From Akkermansia muciniphila (lineage in GTDB: Bacteria > Verrucomicrobiota > Verrucomicrobiia > Verrucomicrobiales > Akkermansiaceae), in assembly GCF_900184965.1 (NCBI RefSeq), contig NZ_FXYA01000214.1, positions 62,001 through 126,000 of the forward strand: 64,000 bases of DNA, read 5' to 3'. The position numbers were made by a program, and so were the translations under genes. Below, in pieces: positions 25,291 to 33,862 of the stretch (positions are counted from its first letter, which is position 1; each line of letters opens with the position of its first letter). A model generated the notes under the pieces. It did no database searches. It had not been told where the DNA came from and saw nothing but the letters and a program-made list of their open reading frames with translations.

Positions 25291-27243
25291 CTATTGCCGC
25301 CAGGAGGTGTCCGGGACCGCTCCGCGTGACTGAAGCGTCATGATGAGCATCTTGAGCTCATTGAGGCGCGAGTAGTGTTGTTTTCTGGCTTCGGGGTCCA
25401 GAGCCCCGTAATACAGCCACTGATTTGTTTGAGCGGACATCAGGCGTTGGGCCGTCATGGCCATGGACAGGGCGCGTCCGGGGGACTGGGCCGCAATGGC
25501 CGTACTCCAGGAATACAGCATATTATTGTAAATGGTGGTCCAGGCGAACATGCGGTCATCAAACCTGCCGGGGCTCTCTACGTACGGGCGGAGCAGTTGT
25601 TCCGCTTCCGTAAGGCGTCCCTGGAGGATATAAAGGAGGCTTTTGGCCGCCGTCAGACCGTGGTTCCCGGGGCTCAGGAGTTCCGCTTTTTCTTCCTGAT
25701 ATTCCAATGCTTTGAGCTGAACTGGGCTTGGGAGGGGAGAACTGCCTGCGGCATGCAGAATGTTGCGCCGCACCAAATCCGGATCCAGACTGCGGGAGGC
25801 GGCCTCTTCCAGCATGGGAAGCCGTTTGCTGGAGGAAGCCGGAACGGCTTGAAGAGAGTTTTTCCAGACCGGAAAAGCCAGAAACGCATAACACAGGGCC
25901 AATATGGCCAGAAGCAGTGCGGCGGACGCTTGAAGCCAGCGTCCGGCCCGGCGCGAAGCTTTCACCCTGGAAAGAGGGGCTGTGCAGGTAATGCCGCCGC
26001 ATAGGGCGCTGGCTCCAAGCAAGGCAGGGTTATGCCAGATGAATTCCCCATAGGCATGGAAAGCGGCGATGCACAATACGCAGAACGCCGCCGGCCCCAG
26101 GGGATTGGACCGTTGATGTTCTCCCGACAATTTCAGAACGCTCCGGAGCCCGGAAATGAGGAACAGAGCCAGCAGAGCCAGCATTAGCCCCAGCCCGGCA
26201 TAACCGTAGTCGCAGGCGGCTTGCGCATATTCGTGGTGGGCGAAATTGGGGAGGTTGGCTCCGGAGAAAAACTCCGTGGAAAGATTGGTGAACATCCGGC
26301 TGCCGTGCCCGAACAGCGGAGACTGGTCCGCCAGCGCCCAGGCCAGTTTGGACAGATCCAGCCGGTTGCCGAAGGAAAACGTATCCAGGAGGACTGCCAG
26401 CCTGCCTGCCCCGCGGGACAAATCCAACACGGCGTAGGACGTCCCCAGGAGGAGCAGGATAATAAACAGGATGGACGCCGTGTAAAATTTTCTGTTATTG
26501 CGGAAAACGCTGGAGGTATAAATAAAGAAGCACAGGGTTACGCCTGCCAGGGCGTTTGGGAAGGCGGACCGCGAGCCGCACGTGAAGGAAACGAGGATGA
26601 GCGCCAATCCCGTGAACAGGCGGATGCCCCATTTTCTGGCGGAAGCCATGCTGTATGCGCAAAGGAAAAAACCGGTGACGGACAGGAAATGGGCGGAAAA
26701 ATTTTTGTATCCGAACAATCCGATGTTGTGGATTTCCGTGCCGAACAGGGAATAATCCGGTCTGAACCAGGAGGCTTCCGTTCCCGTTATGTTCTGATAC
26801 CCCCACAACAGGGCATTCAGCAGCCCCAATGACGCAGCCAGTACGGGAAGAATGCTCTTTTCCCCGTTTCCGGCTCCGGCATACGTTCCCGCCGCGAACA
26901 TGACGACGGCCGTGGCGATGAGGCCCAGATCCGCGACGCTCTCATAATAAAACCAGGGGGAAAACCATGCCCGGACAAGGAAATAGCCGCCTCCCAGCCC
27001 CAGGGCCAGCCAGCCCAGTAGTCCGGGGCTGGGAATCTTGTATCCCCGGAAAATACAGAAGCAGAACAGCAGAAGGGCTGCCGCCAGAAAGCAGGCGGGA
27101 AGGAAAAGGGTGTGCCATTCCCCGCCTGCCGCCGTCGTTGTCAGGAAGATGTAAAAAAGGGCCAGCAGGCCCGCCAGAATTTTCCCGGTGGCAGTTTCAG
27201 CGATGCGCGGAGTGGGGGAGGTACTGGGGGGAGAGTCTGGCAT
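25291..27243 (-). CDS. O-antigen ligase (WaaL/Wzy_C)-like membrane protein with helical C-terminal region
   Basis: This 650-residue protein begins at the ATG at 27243 (MPDSPPSTSPTPRIAETATG). It has about 12 hydrophobic segments in the first ~450 residues and the Wzy_C-type periplasmic loop: LAWALADQSPLFGHGSRMFTN and NFAHHEYAQAACDYGYAGLG are typical of O-antigen ligases and related glycan-transfer enzymes. The last ~180 residues are soluble and helical, resembling TPR-type repeats (LLYILQGRLTEAEQLLRPYV). It could act in lipopolysaccharide, protein O-glycosylation or exopolysaccharide assembly. No other glycan gene is adjacent, so the acceptor is unknown. Confidence 0.8.
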   Translation of the reverse strand: MPDSPPSTSPTPRIAETATGKILAGLLALFYIFLTTTAAGGEWHTLFLPACFLAAALLLFCFCIFRGYKIPSPGLLGWLALGLGGGYFLVRAWFSPWFYYESVADLGLIATAVVMFAAGTYAGAGNGEKSILPVLAASLGLLNALLWGYQNITGTEASWFRPDYSLFGTEIHNIGLFGYKNFSAHFLSVTGFFLCAYSMASARKWGIRLFTGLALILVSFTCGSRSAFPNALAGVTLCFFIYTSSVFRNNRKFYTASILFIILLLLGTSYAVLDLSRGAGRLAVLLDTFSFGNRLDLSKLAWALADQSPLFGHGSRMFTNLSTEFFSGANLPNFAHHEYAQAACDYGYAGLGLMLALLALFLISGLRSVLKLSGEHQRSNPLGPAAFCVLCIAAFHAYGEFIWHNPALLGASALCGGITCTAPLSRVKASRRAGRWLQASAALLLAILALCYAFLAFPVWKNSLQAVPASSSKRLPMLEEAASRSLDPDLVRRNILHAAGSSPLPSPVQLKALEYQEEKAELLSPGNHGLTAAKSLLYILQGRLTEAEQLLRPYVESPGRFDDRMFAWTTIYNNMLYSWSTAIAAQSPGRALSMAMTAQRLMSAQTNQWLYYGALDPEARKQHYSRLNELKMLIMTLQSRGAVPDTSWRQ

Positions 27244-27447
27244 GGCTGGGAATTTATCTGGAAGACTGCAGTATAAACGCGGGAAACTTCCTTGCCAAGA
27301 GCAAGCTCCCTGTTGTGTGCAGGAGGGGACGTCCGAATGATAGAGTACTTGTCGGTCAGGGTAAATTAACCCGCCGTTGGCTGCATATTTTCCGTTTGCC
27401 GCAAAATCTTGCAACGCTTCAGCCTGTTTCCCGGAAAGTAAAGTTCC

Positions 27448-29346
27448 TTATGCCTGTATGCCGAATTTGCGTTTAATCTCCGGGATGGAATAATTCACCA
27501 GCGTGGGCTTGCCGCCCGGGGTGCAGTACGGCACTTCGCAGGCAAGCAAATCCTTCAGGATGGCAGGGGCCCGGTGAGGGGAAATGCGCTCCCTCCAGGC
27601 GGATTTTCTGGCAAATTCCCCAATGAAGGTTTCATAAGCCATACGTTTGGCATTCCGGCTGAATTCGGACTGGGTGAGACGGTCCACCAGCTCCAGGAGA
27701 AAAGCGCGTACGTTTTCCAATTCCAGCAGGGCTGGGATAGATTCTATTCTGATGGTATTCTGGCCAAAGGGCGTAACGGCCATGCCGGCCTGGTCAAAAT
27801 GAGGGGCGAACTGCCGGATGACGGCAAAATCCCGCGGGTCCAGATCCAGCACCACCGGATCCAGAAGCTGCTGGGACGGCATGGGGGCTTCCCGGCGTGC
27901 GCGCAGCCGTTCAAAAATGATGCGTTCCCGGGCCGCCTTGGGATGCATCAGAACCAGGCCTTCCGGCGTTTCAAACAGGGCGAATTGCTGGCGGAGTGTT
28001 CCCAGATAGGAAAATCCGGCGGAGGCATCCCTTTCCGGAGCTGCGTTTTCATGGGCGTTTCGTGCTGTTTCTTCATCCTCCTGACGGTGAAAATCCAGTT
28101 TCCCCTGGGTGGCGGGAACCTGTTTCAGGGGAATGACCCGGAGGGCGGGGGGAGGGACAGGCCCATGGGATTGTCTGGCAGAGGAGGAAAGCGGCGGTTG
28201 GGCGGCGGAAGAAGCAGGGGCCGGTCTGGCGGCCGCCGGGAAAGCAGAACCTGGGTTGGTGGAACGGGCGGGTATTTCCCCATGCGGCGCGGTGGTAGAA
28301 GGGGCAGGAAGAGTTCTCTCCGGTTCCGGCGCGGCGGCAGCGTGGATTTCCTGCCGGGCGTGCTTTTGAAGAGTGTTGGCTATAGCTTCCACAATGGTAT
28401 TGACCACGTCTGCGGAACGGCGGAATCTCACCTCCTTCTTGGCGGGGTGCACATTGACGTCCACCAGAGCGGGTTCCACCTCCATATACAGAAAGAGCGC
28501 CGGATGCAGTCCGGTGGGGAAGCCTCCATAGCCGTCCCGAATGGCCCGGTTAATGAGCTGATCCTCCACGGGGCGCGTGTTCATAAAGACGTACTGCCCT
28601 TTTCTGGTGCGTCTGGCTTCGGAAAGAGGAAGCAGGAATCCCGTGATGGAAATACCGGGGCCGATGGTTGTTTCTATCGGAATCAGGGCCGCTGCTGTAG
28701 AGGCGTCCGTCAGTGCGGAAATGCGGACGCGCAGATCCGCTGTGGCGGGAAGGTCGAAAACAAGCTGGTCGTCCCGCTTATAGGCAAATCGTACTTGGGG
28801 ATAAGCCAGGGCATGCAGGCGTATCTGGTGCTCCACATGGGAGGCTTCCGTTTCTGCGGATTTGAGGAACTTGCGGCGCGCTGGAGTATTGTAAAACAAG
28901 TCGGCCACCTCAATGGCGGTGCCGGGAGAGACGCCTGAGCTTCTCGGTTCGTGCTCCAGGCCCCCGTCAATGCGTATTTCCCAGCCTTCCAGCTCCTGCT
29001 GCTGCCTGGTACAGAGTTTGAAGCGGGAAACGCTGGCAATGCTGGGCAGAGCCTCTCCGCGGAATCCCAGATGGGTGATTTCAAAAAGCTCCTCCAGGGA
29101 AGAAAGTTTGCTGGTGGCATGTCGTTTGGTGCATAGTTCGGCGTCTGCCCGTGACATGCCGCTGCCGTCGTCCGTCACCTTGATCATGCCCACGCCTCCG
29201 CGGCGTATCTCCACCCGCACGAATTTGGCGCCTGCATCCAGGCTGTTTTCCACCAGTTCCTTCACAACGGAGGCGGGGCGCTCCACTACTTCTCCTGCCG
29301 CTACTTGGCTGGCAAGAGTGGGAGACATGACGTGGATGGATGGCAT
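27448..29346 (-). CDS. mutL: DNA mismatch repair protein MutL (probably without endonuclease site)
   Basis: MutL couples mismatch recognition by MutS to strand removal. The ATG at 29346 (MPSIHVMSPTLASQVAAGEV) gives 632 residues. The GHKL ATPase motifs are intact: ELVENSLDAGAK, KVTDDGSGM, GFRGEALPSIASVS. The middle is a Pro/Ala/Ser-rich linker (about residues 345-440). In the C-terminal domain the usual DQHAAHER segment reads MHPKAARERIIFE, and the usual CPHGRP reads CTPGGKP. The metal-dependent endonuclease site therefore looks degenerate, as in MutL of MutH-using bacteria. thiS lies 43 bases upstream on the same strand. Confidence 0.93.
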   Translation of the reverse strand: MPSIHVMSPTLASQVAAGEVVERPASVVKELVENSLDAGAKFVRVEIRRGGVGMIKVTDDGSGMSRADAELCTKRHATSKLSSLEELFEITHLGFRGEALPSIASVSRFKLCTRQQQELEGWEIRIDGGLEHEPRSSGVSPGTAIEVADLFYNTPARRKFLKSAETEASHVEHQIRLHALAYPQVRFAYKRDDQLVFDLPATADLRVRISALTDASTAAALIPIETTIGPGISITGFLLPLSEARRTRKGQYVFMNTRPVEDQLINRAIRDGYGGFPTGLHPALFLYMEVEPALVDVNVHPAKKEVRFRRSADVVNTIVEAIANTLQKHARQEIHAAAAPEPERTLPAPSTTAPHGEIPARSTNPGSAFPAAARPAPASSAAQPPLSSSARQSHGPVPPPALRVIPLKQVPATQGKLDFHRQEDEETARNAHENAAPERDASAGFSYLGTLRQQFALFETPEGLVLMHPKAARERIIFERLRARREAPMPSQQLLDPVVLDLDPRDFAVIRQFAPHFDQAGMAVTPFGQNTIRIESIPALLELENVRAFLLELVDRLTQSEFSRNAKRMAYETFIGEFARKSAWRERISPHRAPAILKDLLACEVPYCTPGGKPTLVNYSIPEIKRKFGIQA

Positions 29347-29389
29347 GGCGATGACGGATTGGAAAAGACTGTTCCAAAAAGCGGAACCC

Positions 29390-29602
29390 CTAGCCGCCGG
29401 CGACGATGGAGACAATTTCCACCCGGTCGCCGGGAGAAACCGTCGCTTGGGAAAAATCCTGCGGCAGGAGCGCGGCCCCGTTGTGTTCCACGACAACGGG
29501 GTTGCCGTTCATGTTCAAAAGTTCCAGAAGCCGGGAGACGGAACAGGGTTCCGCCAGTTCGTACGGGGTTCCGTTCAGCATAATATCGTTCTGGGCTGCC
29601 AT
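29390..29602 (-). CDS. thiS: Sulfur carrier protein ThiS
   Basis: This 70-residue ubiquitin-fold protein ends in VAGG; the terminal Gly-Gly is thiocarboxylated to carry sulfur for thiazole synthesis. The start MAAQNDIMLNGTPYEL at 29602 and the central VVVEHNGAALLPQDF match the family. No thiG or thiF is present nearby, so its partners are elsewhere. Confidence 0.9.
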   Translation of the reverse strand: MAAQNDIMLNGTPYELAEPCSVSRLLELLNMNGNPVVVEHNGAALLPQDFSQATVSPGDRVEIVSIVAGG

Positions 29603-29701
29603 GACGGAAGCTACTGTACCACAACAGAAGAAAAAATCCAGAAACATCCCGTGGGGATGGCGTAAAAAAGATTCCGAATCAAGGCGGAAAGAAAAGAAAA
29701 C

Positions 29702-29777
29702 TGGCATCGCGTACGGGACTCGAACCCGTGTTGCCCGCGTGAAAGGCGGGAGTCCTAGACCGCTAGACGAACGCGAC
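29702..29777 (-). tRNA. tRNA-Glu (anticodon TTC)
   Basis: Read on the minus strand, the 76-base gene folds as a cloverleaf. The acceptor stem pairs GTCGCGT with ACGCGAT (first pair G-T), and the anticodon stem/loop is CCCGC-CTTTCAC-GCGGG with anticodon TTC. The T arm contains GTTCGAGTC. The 3' CCA is encoded in the DNA. The discriminator base is G, as in E. coli tRNA-Glu. Confidence 0.95.
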
Positions 29778-29800
29778 TTGAACCGGTTTTGACAACATCT

Positions 29801-29828
29801 TGGAGGCGGGAGCGGGACTCGAACCCGC
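29801..29828 (-). repeat. Isolated tRNA 3' fragment (T arm plus acceptor strand and CCA)
   Basis: On the minus strand this reads as a perfect T arm (GCGGG-TTCGAGT-CCCGC) followed by TCCCGCC, T and CCA, exactly the 3' end of a tRNA. The matching 5' acceptor strand, GGCGGGA, is not found within the next ~110 bases, and no D or anticodon arm is visible. Such fragments are typical of attachment-site duplicates left by tRNA-targeting integrases. The parent tRNA is not in this window and is not the adjacent tRNA-Glu. Confidence 0.65.
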
Positions 29829-29942
29829 GAATTTCTTTCCTTCATCTTCCTCCTTCGCTTTTCCTGTTTCCGTCATCTACGGCTACGGTCTCCGCGTGAT
29901 TTTCCTGCCTCGTGTTCCTTTCTTGTATTTCCGGTATAAGAA

Positions 29943-29970
29943 ACCCCCGCCTGCCGTTAGGCAGACGGGG
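29943..29970 (-). terminator. Probable terminator of the EF-hand gene
   Basis: CCCCGCCTGCC at 29945-29955 pairs with GGCAGACGGGG at 29960-29970 with one mismatch. On the minus strand the stem is followed by TTTCTT. It lies about 40 bases past the stop at 30012. Confidence 0.65.
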
Positions 29971-30011
29971 CCGTATCTCTGATTTCCTGCTATGCGTTTC
30001 TGCGGGTGAAG

Positions 30012-31148
30012 TTATTCATCATCCCCTTTCTCCTGTGACGGAGAGGGAGGATGAGGCATATCATTGTTGCCGCGGGCTGCTTTTCTGGCTTCCCAGCGCG
30101 CTTTCAGAGCCTTGGAAGCGTCAGCGTTGAGCTGGGACATTTCAGCCTCATTCAACTTTCCGTCCTTGTCGGCGTCATACTTTTCTTCAATCAGGATCCA
30201 TCCGGCAGCCATGATTGGCGCGCGGTTGGGATCAAGCTGGGGGCGAGGTCCGTTCGGACGGTTGCCGCGGGGGCCCCGGTTGCCGTCTTCACGGCGTCCT
30301 TCACCGCCTCTGCGGCCTTCCGGTCCTCTGGGAGCGCGGGGGCCTTCAGCTCTGGGGCCACCCGGACGCCTCGGACCGCCCATTTTGGGCATTCCCGGTC
30401 CTTTGGGGCCGCCGGGAACGGCATGGTGCGGGCCGGGCTGGCCGTGATGGGGGGGCATGGCCAGCAATTCCTCCGGGGAAAGCTTTCCGTCGCCGTCTTT
30501 GTCAAATTTTTTGATCATGTCGGCGGCGTGGGCTTCCTGGCGGGCTTTCATTTCTTCCATGCGTCTGGCTGCTTCCGGGTGGTTTTTGGCCCAATCTTCC
30601 CGCATGGCTTTCTTTTCCTCGTCGGAAAGCTTTCCGTCTCCATCCTTATCGTACTTCTTAAGCATTTCGGCTTTCCTGGCTTCCTGGCGGGCTTTCATTT
30701 CTTCCATGCGTTTGGCCGCTTCCGGGTGGTCCTTAAGCCATTCTTCCTGCATAGCTTTTCTTTCCTCCTTGGAAAGCTTTCCGTCCCCGTCCTTGTCGAA
30801 CTTCTTCAGAATGGCGGCTTTCCTGGCTTCCTGGGCCTTCTTGACGTCGGCCTGCAGAACGGCTATTTCCTCGTCGGAAAGCTTCCCGTCCTTGTCGGCG
30901 TCATATTTGGCCAATACCAGTTCTTCTCCGACAATCATGATGCCGGGGTCGATTCTCTTCATCTGGACCCGTTTTGGCCCCTGGCGGTCCCTGCCCCCGG
31001 CGTGATGGCGGTGGCCACCCCTTCTTTCCGGGGGGGCCTGCATTTCAGGTGCATCGGAAGGAGCCCCCGGAGCGGGAGGCGGCGGTGCGTCCTGGGCGAA
31101 CGCGGAGCATGCGGCGAAAGCCGCGGCGATAATCATTTGCTTGCTCAT
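30012..31148 (-). CDS. Secreted EF-hand protein with five Ca2+-binding loops and a Gly/Pro/Arg-rich insert
   Basis: The 378-residue protein has a signal peptide (MSKQMIIAAAFAACSAFAQD). Five canonical EF-hand loops of the D-x-D-x-DGKL-x-x-E type start near residues 83, 118, 167, 216 and 325. Loops two to four are separated by exactly 49 residues with almost identical linkers (AMQEEWLKDHPEAAKRMEEM and close variants), so this is a recent tandem repeat of a 49-residue unit. Between loops four and five lies a ~90-residue Gly/Pro/Arg-rich segment with collagen-like G-x-x spacing. The likely role is periplasmic or surface calcium binding. No partner gene is adjacent. Confidence 0.85.
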   Translation of the reverse strand: MSKQMIIAAAFAACSAFAQDAPPPPAPGAPSDAPEMQAPPERRGGHRHHAGGRDRQGPKRVQMKRIDPGIMIVGEELVLAKYDADKDGKLSDEEIAVLQADVKKAQEARKAAILKKFDKDGDGKLSKEERKAMQEEWLKDHPEAAKRMEEMKARQEARKAEMLKKYDKDGDGKLSDEEKKAMREDWAKNHPEAARRMEEMKARQEAHAADMIKKFDKDGDGKLSPEELLAMPPHHGQPGPHHAVPGGPKGPGMPKMGGPRRPGGPRAEGPRAPRGPEGRRGGEGRREDGNRGPRGNRPNGPRPQLDPNRAPIMAAGWILIEEKYDADKDGKLNEAEMSQLNADASKALKARWEARKAARGNNDMPHPPSPSQEKGDDE

Positions 31149-31426
31149 ATTTTTGAATGGTGAGGTTTGATGCGTTTCGGAAAGGGGCGTGCGCTGTGTG
31201 TCTCAAACAGGCGGAAACGTCTCCCTTTGCTAAAAGGAACCCCCGGAATTCATTCCAGTTGCAAAATAAAAAGGAGAATGCGTTGCAGAGGGGCTGCGTT
31301 ACCGTTCTTATCACACCTTTTTTCTTTCAGGGTGAAGAAGGTGGAAGTTATTGATGATGAATGAAATCAATAAAAAAGGCCGTGGCCGGGCAGGGGTGCG
31401 CGCCGCCCGTGTCATAGCGGAAAAAA

Positions 31427-32542
31427 TTATTCGCCGGAAATAAAACGGATGTAGGCCAGCCACCATTGGCTGCCGCCCAGCAGCCAGATCAGAGCGGCGC
31501 TGAGAAGAGCGGGGCCAAAGGGGAGGTTTCTGCCGAATCCCATGCGTGAGGCGGCAGCCTGTACAATCCCCAGCAGGGAGCCGAGGAAAAGGCAGAACAG
31601 GGCGCCCTGCCAGCCGCCCGCGCAGCCGGCCATCATCAGAATCCAGGCGTCGCCTGAGCCCATGGCTTCCCTGCTGGCATGAACATCCGTCAGATTTCCC
31701 TCCACGCTCTCCAGCTCTTCCAAAAGAAAAACGTCTCCGTTTTCCATTTCTATCCTGTCGTGCCGCAGCGTGACGGAGCAGGGAGGGTGCGTTTTCCCGT
31801 CAATGGTGACGGAGCCTCCGGAAAGAACAGCCTTGTCCGTAGACCGGTGGAAAAGCATGGACCAGTCGTGAGGCTGGCCGTTGATGATAAGCTGGAGTTC
31901 CTCCTGCTCGGATTCCGGCTCCCTTAAGTGCCACGGGGCGGGAACGTCAAAATGTTGCTTCCAGGTGCCGAACAGAAACTTCCCCAATTCAATCACCAGC
32001 CTGATGACTGCATACCCGGCCGCTCCTCCCAGCACGGATGCCGTGAAAGCGTCCGTCCAGGTCATGATATGGTTGTCCGGCAGGAGGAAAGGGTAAAGGG
32101 CGCAGGCCCCCGTTCCGGCCAGAGCGCCTGTCAAGGCCTGGGAGCGGAAGACAATCAGGTGTTCCGCGTCAATAAACATGATGACGATGGCGATGGCGGT
32201 CCACAGGCAGAGCAGGGCGGTGGCCCCCAGGGAAAAGTCCGCGTATTTCCAGCCGATAGCCGCGAAGAGCAGGGCCGTGAGCAGCTCCACAAAGCAATAG
32301 CGGAAGCTGATGCGCGTTCTGCAGCAGGCGGATTTACCCCGGAGAGCCAGCCAGCTCAGAACCGGAATATTCAGGAACCAGGGAATGGGTTTTCCGCATT
32401 CCGGGCAGAAGGAACGCGCCGGATCGTTGACGGAGACACCCCGCGGCATACGGTAGATAACCACGTTCAGGAAGGAGCCTATGCAGGCCCCCATCAGGCC
32501 GAAAACCACGGGAATCACCCATGCGGGAAAGGCGTCAGTCAT
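31427..32542 (-). CDS. A24-family prepilin peptidase with a soluble insert
   Basis: PilD/GspO-type enzymes cut the leader of type IV pilins and type II pseudopilins. The 371-residue protein starts at 32542 (MTDAFPAWVIPVVFGLMGAC) and has the family opening GSFLNVVIYRMPRG, the CPEC zinc pair and a second Cys region (ACCRTRIS) that departs from CxxC. The two catalytic aspartates are D125 in FIDAEHLI and D298 in GSGDAWIL. They are about 170 residues apart rather than the usual ~65, because of a hydrophilic domain at about residues 190-290. Its ATG overlaps the upstream LOG gene by eight bases. Three pseudopilin genes lie 22 kb away and are plausible substrates. Confidence 0.88.
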   Translation of the reverse strand: MTDAFPAWVIPVVFGLMGACIGSFLNVVIYRMPRGVSVNDPARSFCPECGKPIPWFLNIPVLSWLALRGKSACCRTRISFRYCFVELLTALLFAAIGWKYADFSLGATALLCLWTAIAIVIMFIDAEHLIVFRSQALTGALAGTGACALYPFLLPDNHIMTWTDAFTASVLGGAAGYAVIRLVIELGKFLFGTWKQHFDVPAPWHLREPESEQEELQLIINGQPHDWSMLFHRSTDKAVLSGGSVTIDGKTHPPCSVTLRHDRIEMENGDVFLLEELESVEGNLTDVHASREAMGSGDAWILMMAGCAGGWQGALFCLFLGSLLGIVQAAASRMGFGRNLPFGPALLSAALIWLLGGSQWWLAYIRFISGE

Positions 32543-33659
32543 GGGAAGGCGGGGAATAGGTCCGGCTGGGCGTCTGGTTGATGCGGTCAATCAGCAGTCT
32601 CAGCCTGCCGTAATTGCCGCGTTTGATGGGGAAGACAAGCCGGGGCAGGCGGTCCAGGTGCGGTTCGTCCGCTTCATCCGGCAGGGGGCCGCTCTGAACC
32701 ATTTTCCCCCCGGGCAGAATCAGGTCTGAAAAGTCCCGTTCCAGATGTTCCATCCACTGGGCGGGAAGCTGCGCGTTCAGGCGGATGACGATGGAATCTC
32801 CGACAAAACGGTAGGAGTGGAAAATCCTGTAAAAACGGTCGATGTGCTCCATGGCTTCCGCCGGATTTTTAGTGACATGGATGAGATGGAGATCGTCTTC
32901 GGAAATCAGTCCGGAGTCCACCAGTTCCACGCGTATGAAGGCCAGCCAGTTCAGCCAGAAGGTTTTGCCGGGGGAATCCAGAAGGACGATCGGGTAAATG
33001 GTTGCTTTTCCAGTCTGGATCAGGGTGAGTGTTTCAAACACCTCGTCCATGGTTCCGAAGCCTCCGGGGAATGCCACCATGGCGTCGCTTTCCGCCACGA
33101 AATTCAGTTTTCTGACAAAGAAGTAATAAAAATTGATGAGTTTGTCGCTGTGGGCCACCACATGGTTGGAGGTCTGTTCATACGGCAGGGTGATGTTCAG
33201 GCCGAAGGAGCGTTGTTCTCCCGCCCCTTCATTGGCCGCCTGCATGATGCCCGGGCCGCCCCCGGTAATGACCATGTAGCCGTGTTCGCTGGCCTCTTTG
33301 GCGAATTCCCTTGCGGTTTCATACGCCGGTTCGTCGTTCCTGATGCGCGCGGAGCCGAAGACGGAAATCTTGCGGATGTGGCGGTACGGGGCGAAAACGC
33401 AGTTGGCGCGGTACATCTCCCGCCCGGAACGGATCAGGACGGTAAAGTCATGGTCCGAGGCGGCGGACTGGGCCATGTTGATTCCCGTTTTGATATACTC
33501 CTGGAGGTAGCGGGGATCGTGCCTGGTGGAGGCTGTTTCGGAAAGCTTTTTAACGGCGTTTTCCAGAGTCTGGTAGCTGGAGTCCATGGACATGGAGGAG
33601 GGGCGTTTCTTGTCTTCTCCTGTAAAATCCCTGTTGTCCAAAAAATCAGGATGCTTCAT
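32535..33659 (-). CDS. LOG-family (TIGR00730-type) Rossmann-fold protein
   Basis: The 374-residue protein contains both signatures of the LOG/lysine-decarboxylase-like family, TGGGPGIMQAANEGA and PGGFGTMDEVFE. Characterised members are cytokinin-riboside 5'-monophosphate phosphoribohydrolases or nucleotide 5'-phosphate nucleosidases. The ATG at 33659 (MKHPDFLDNRDFTGEDKK) is preferred; a second possible start is MSMDSSYQTLE. This one is long, with an extra N-terminal helical region of about 100 residues and a C-terminal extension of about 100. It overlaps the prepilin peptidase gene by eight bases. The nucleotide substrate is not predictable. Confidence 0.85.
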   Translation of the reverse strand: MKHPDFLDNRDFTGEDKKRPSSMSMDSSYQTLENAVKKLSETASTRHDPRYLQEYIKTGINMAQSAASDHDFTVLIRSGREMYRANCVFAPYRHIRKISVFGSARIRNDEPAYETAREFAKEASEHGYMVITGGGPGIMQAANEGAGEQRSFGLNITLPYEQTSNHVVAHSDKLINFYYFFVRKLNFVAESDAMVAFPGGFGTMDEVFETLTLIQTGKATIYPIVLLDSPGKTFWLNWLAFIRVELVDSGLISEDDLHLIHVTKNPAEAMEHIDRFYRIFHSYRFVGDSIVIRLNAQLPAQWMEHLERDFSDLILPGGKMVQSGPLPDEADEPHLDRLPRLVFPIKRGNYGRLRLLIDRINQTPSRTYSPPSHD

Positions 33660-33862
33660 GAGTTGGTATGATAGGTTTGCCTTACTATGCCAGATGACGC
33701 GCGTTAAGTCACAGAAAATTTGCCGGCGGGCATGAAAAGAGTTGATTGTTGAAAACAGATCGTTACATTGCTCCCCGCACGGGCGTTCCCAGAACATGCC
33801 GTTGGTCCTTCAGGCGCATTGGCCGCCATGTCCGTGCTGAGGGGAAACCCGGTACATTACAT

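Noticed and set aside
29801-29913. A complete tRNA with a long internal segment, pairing GGCAGGA near 29907-29913 with the orphan acceptor strand
   Set aside because: One mismatch in the acceptor, no D arm or anticodon arm and no conserved T8/A14 bases; a fragment is the simpler explanation.
29800-29982. Short plus-strand frame across the tRNA fragment
   Set aside because: It is explained by the tRNA 3' fragment and the EF-hand terminator; the protein has no family resemblance.
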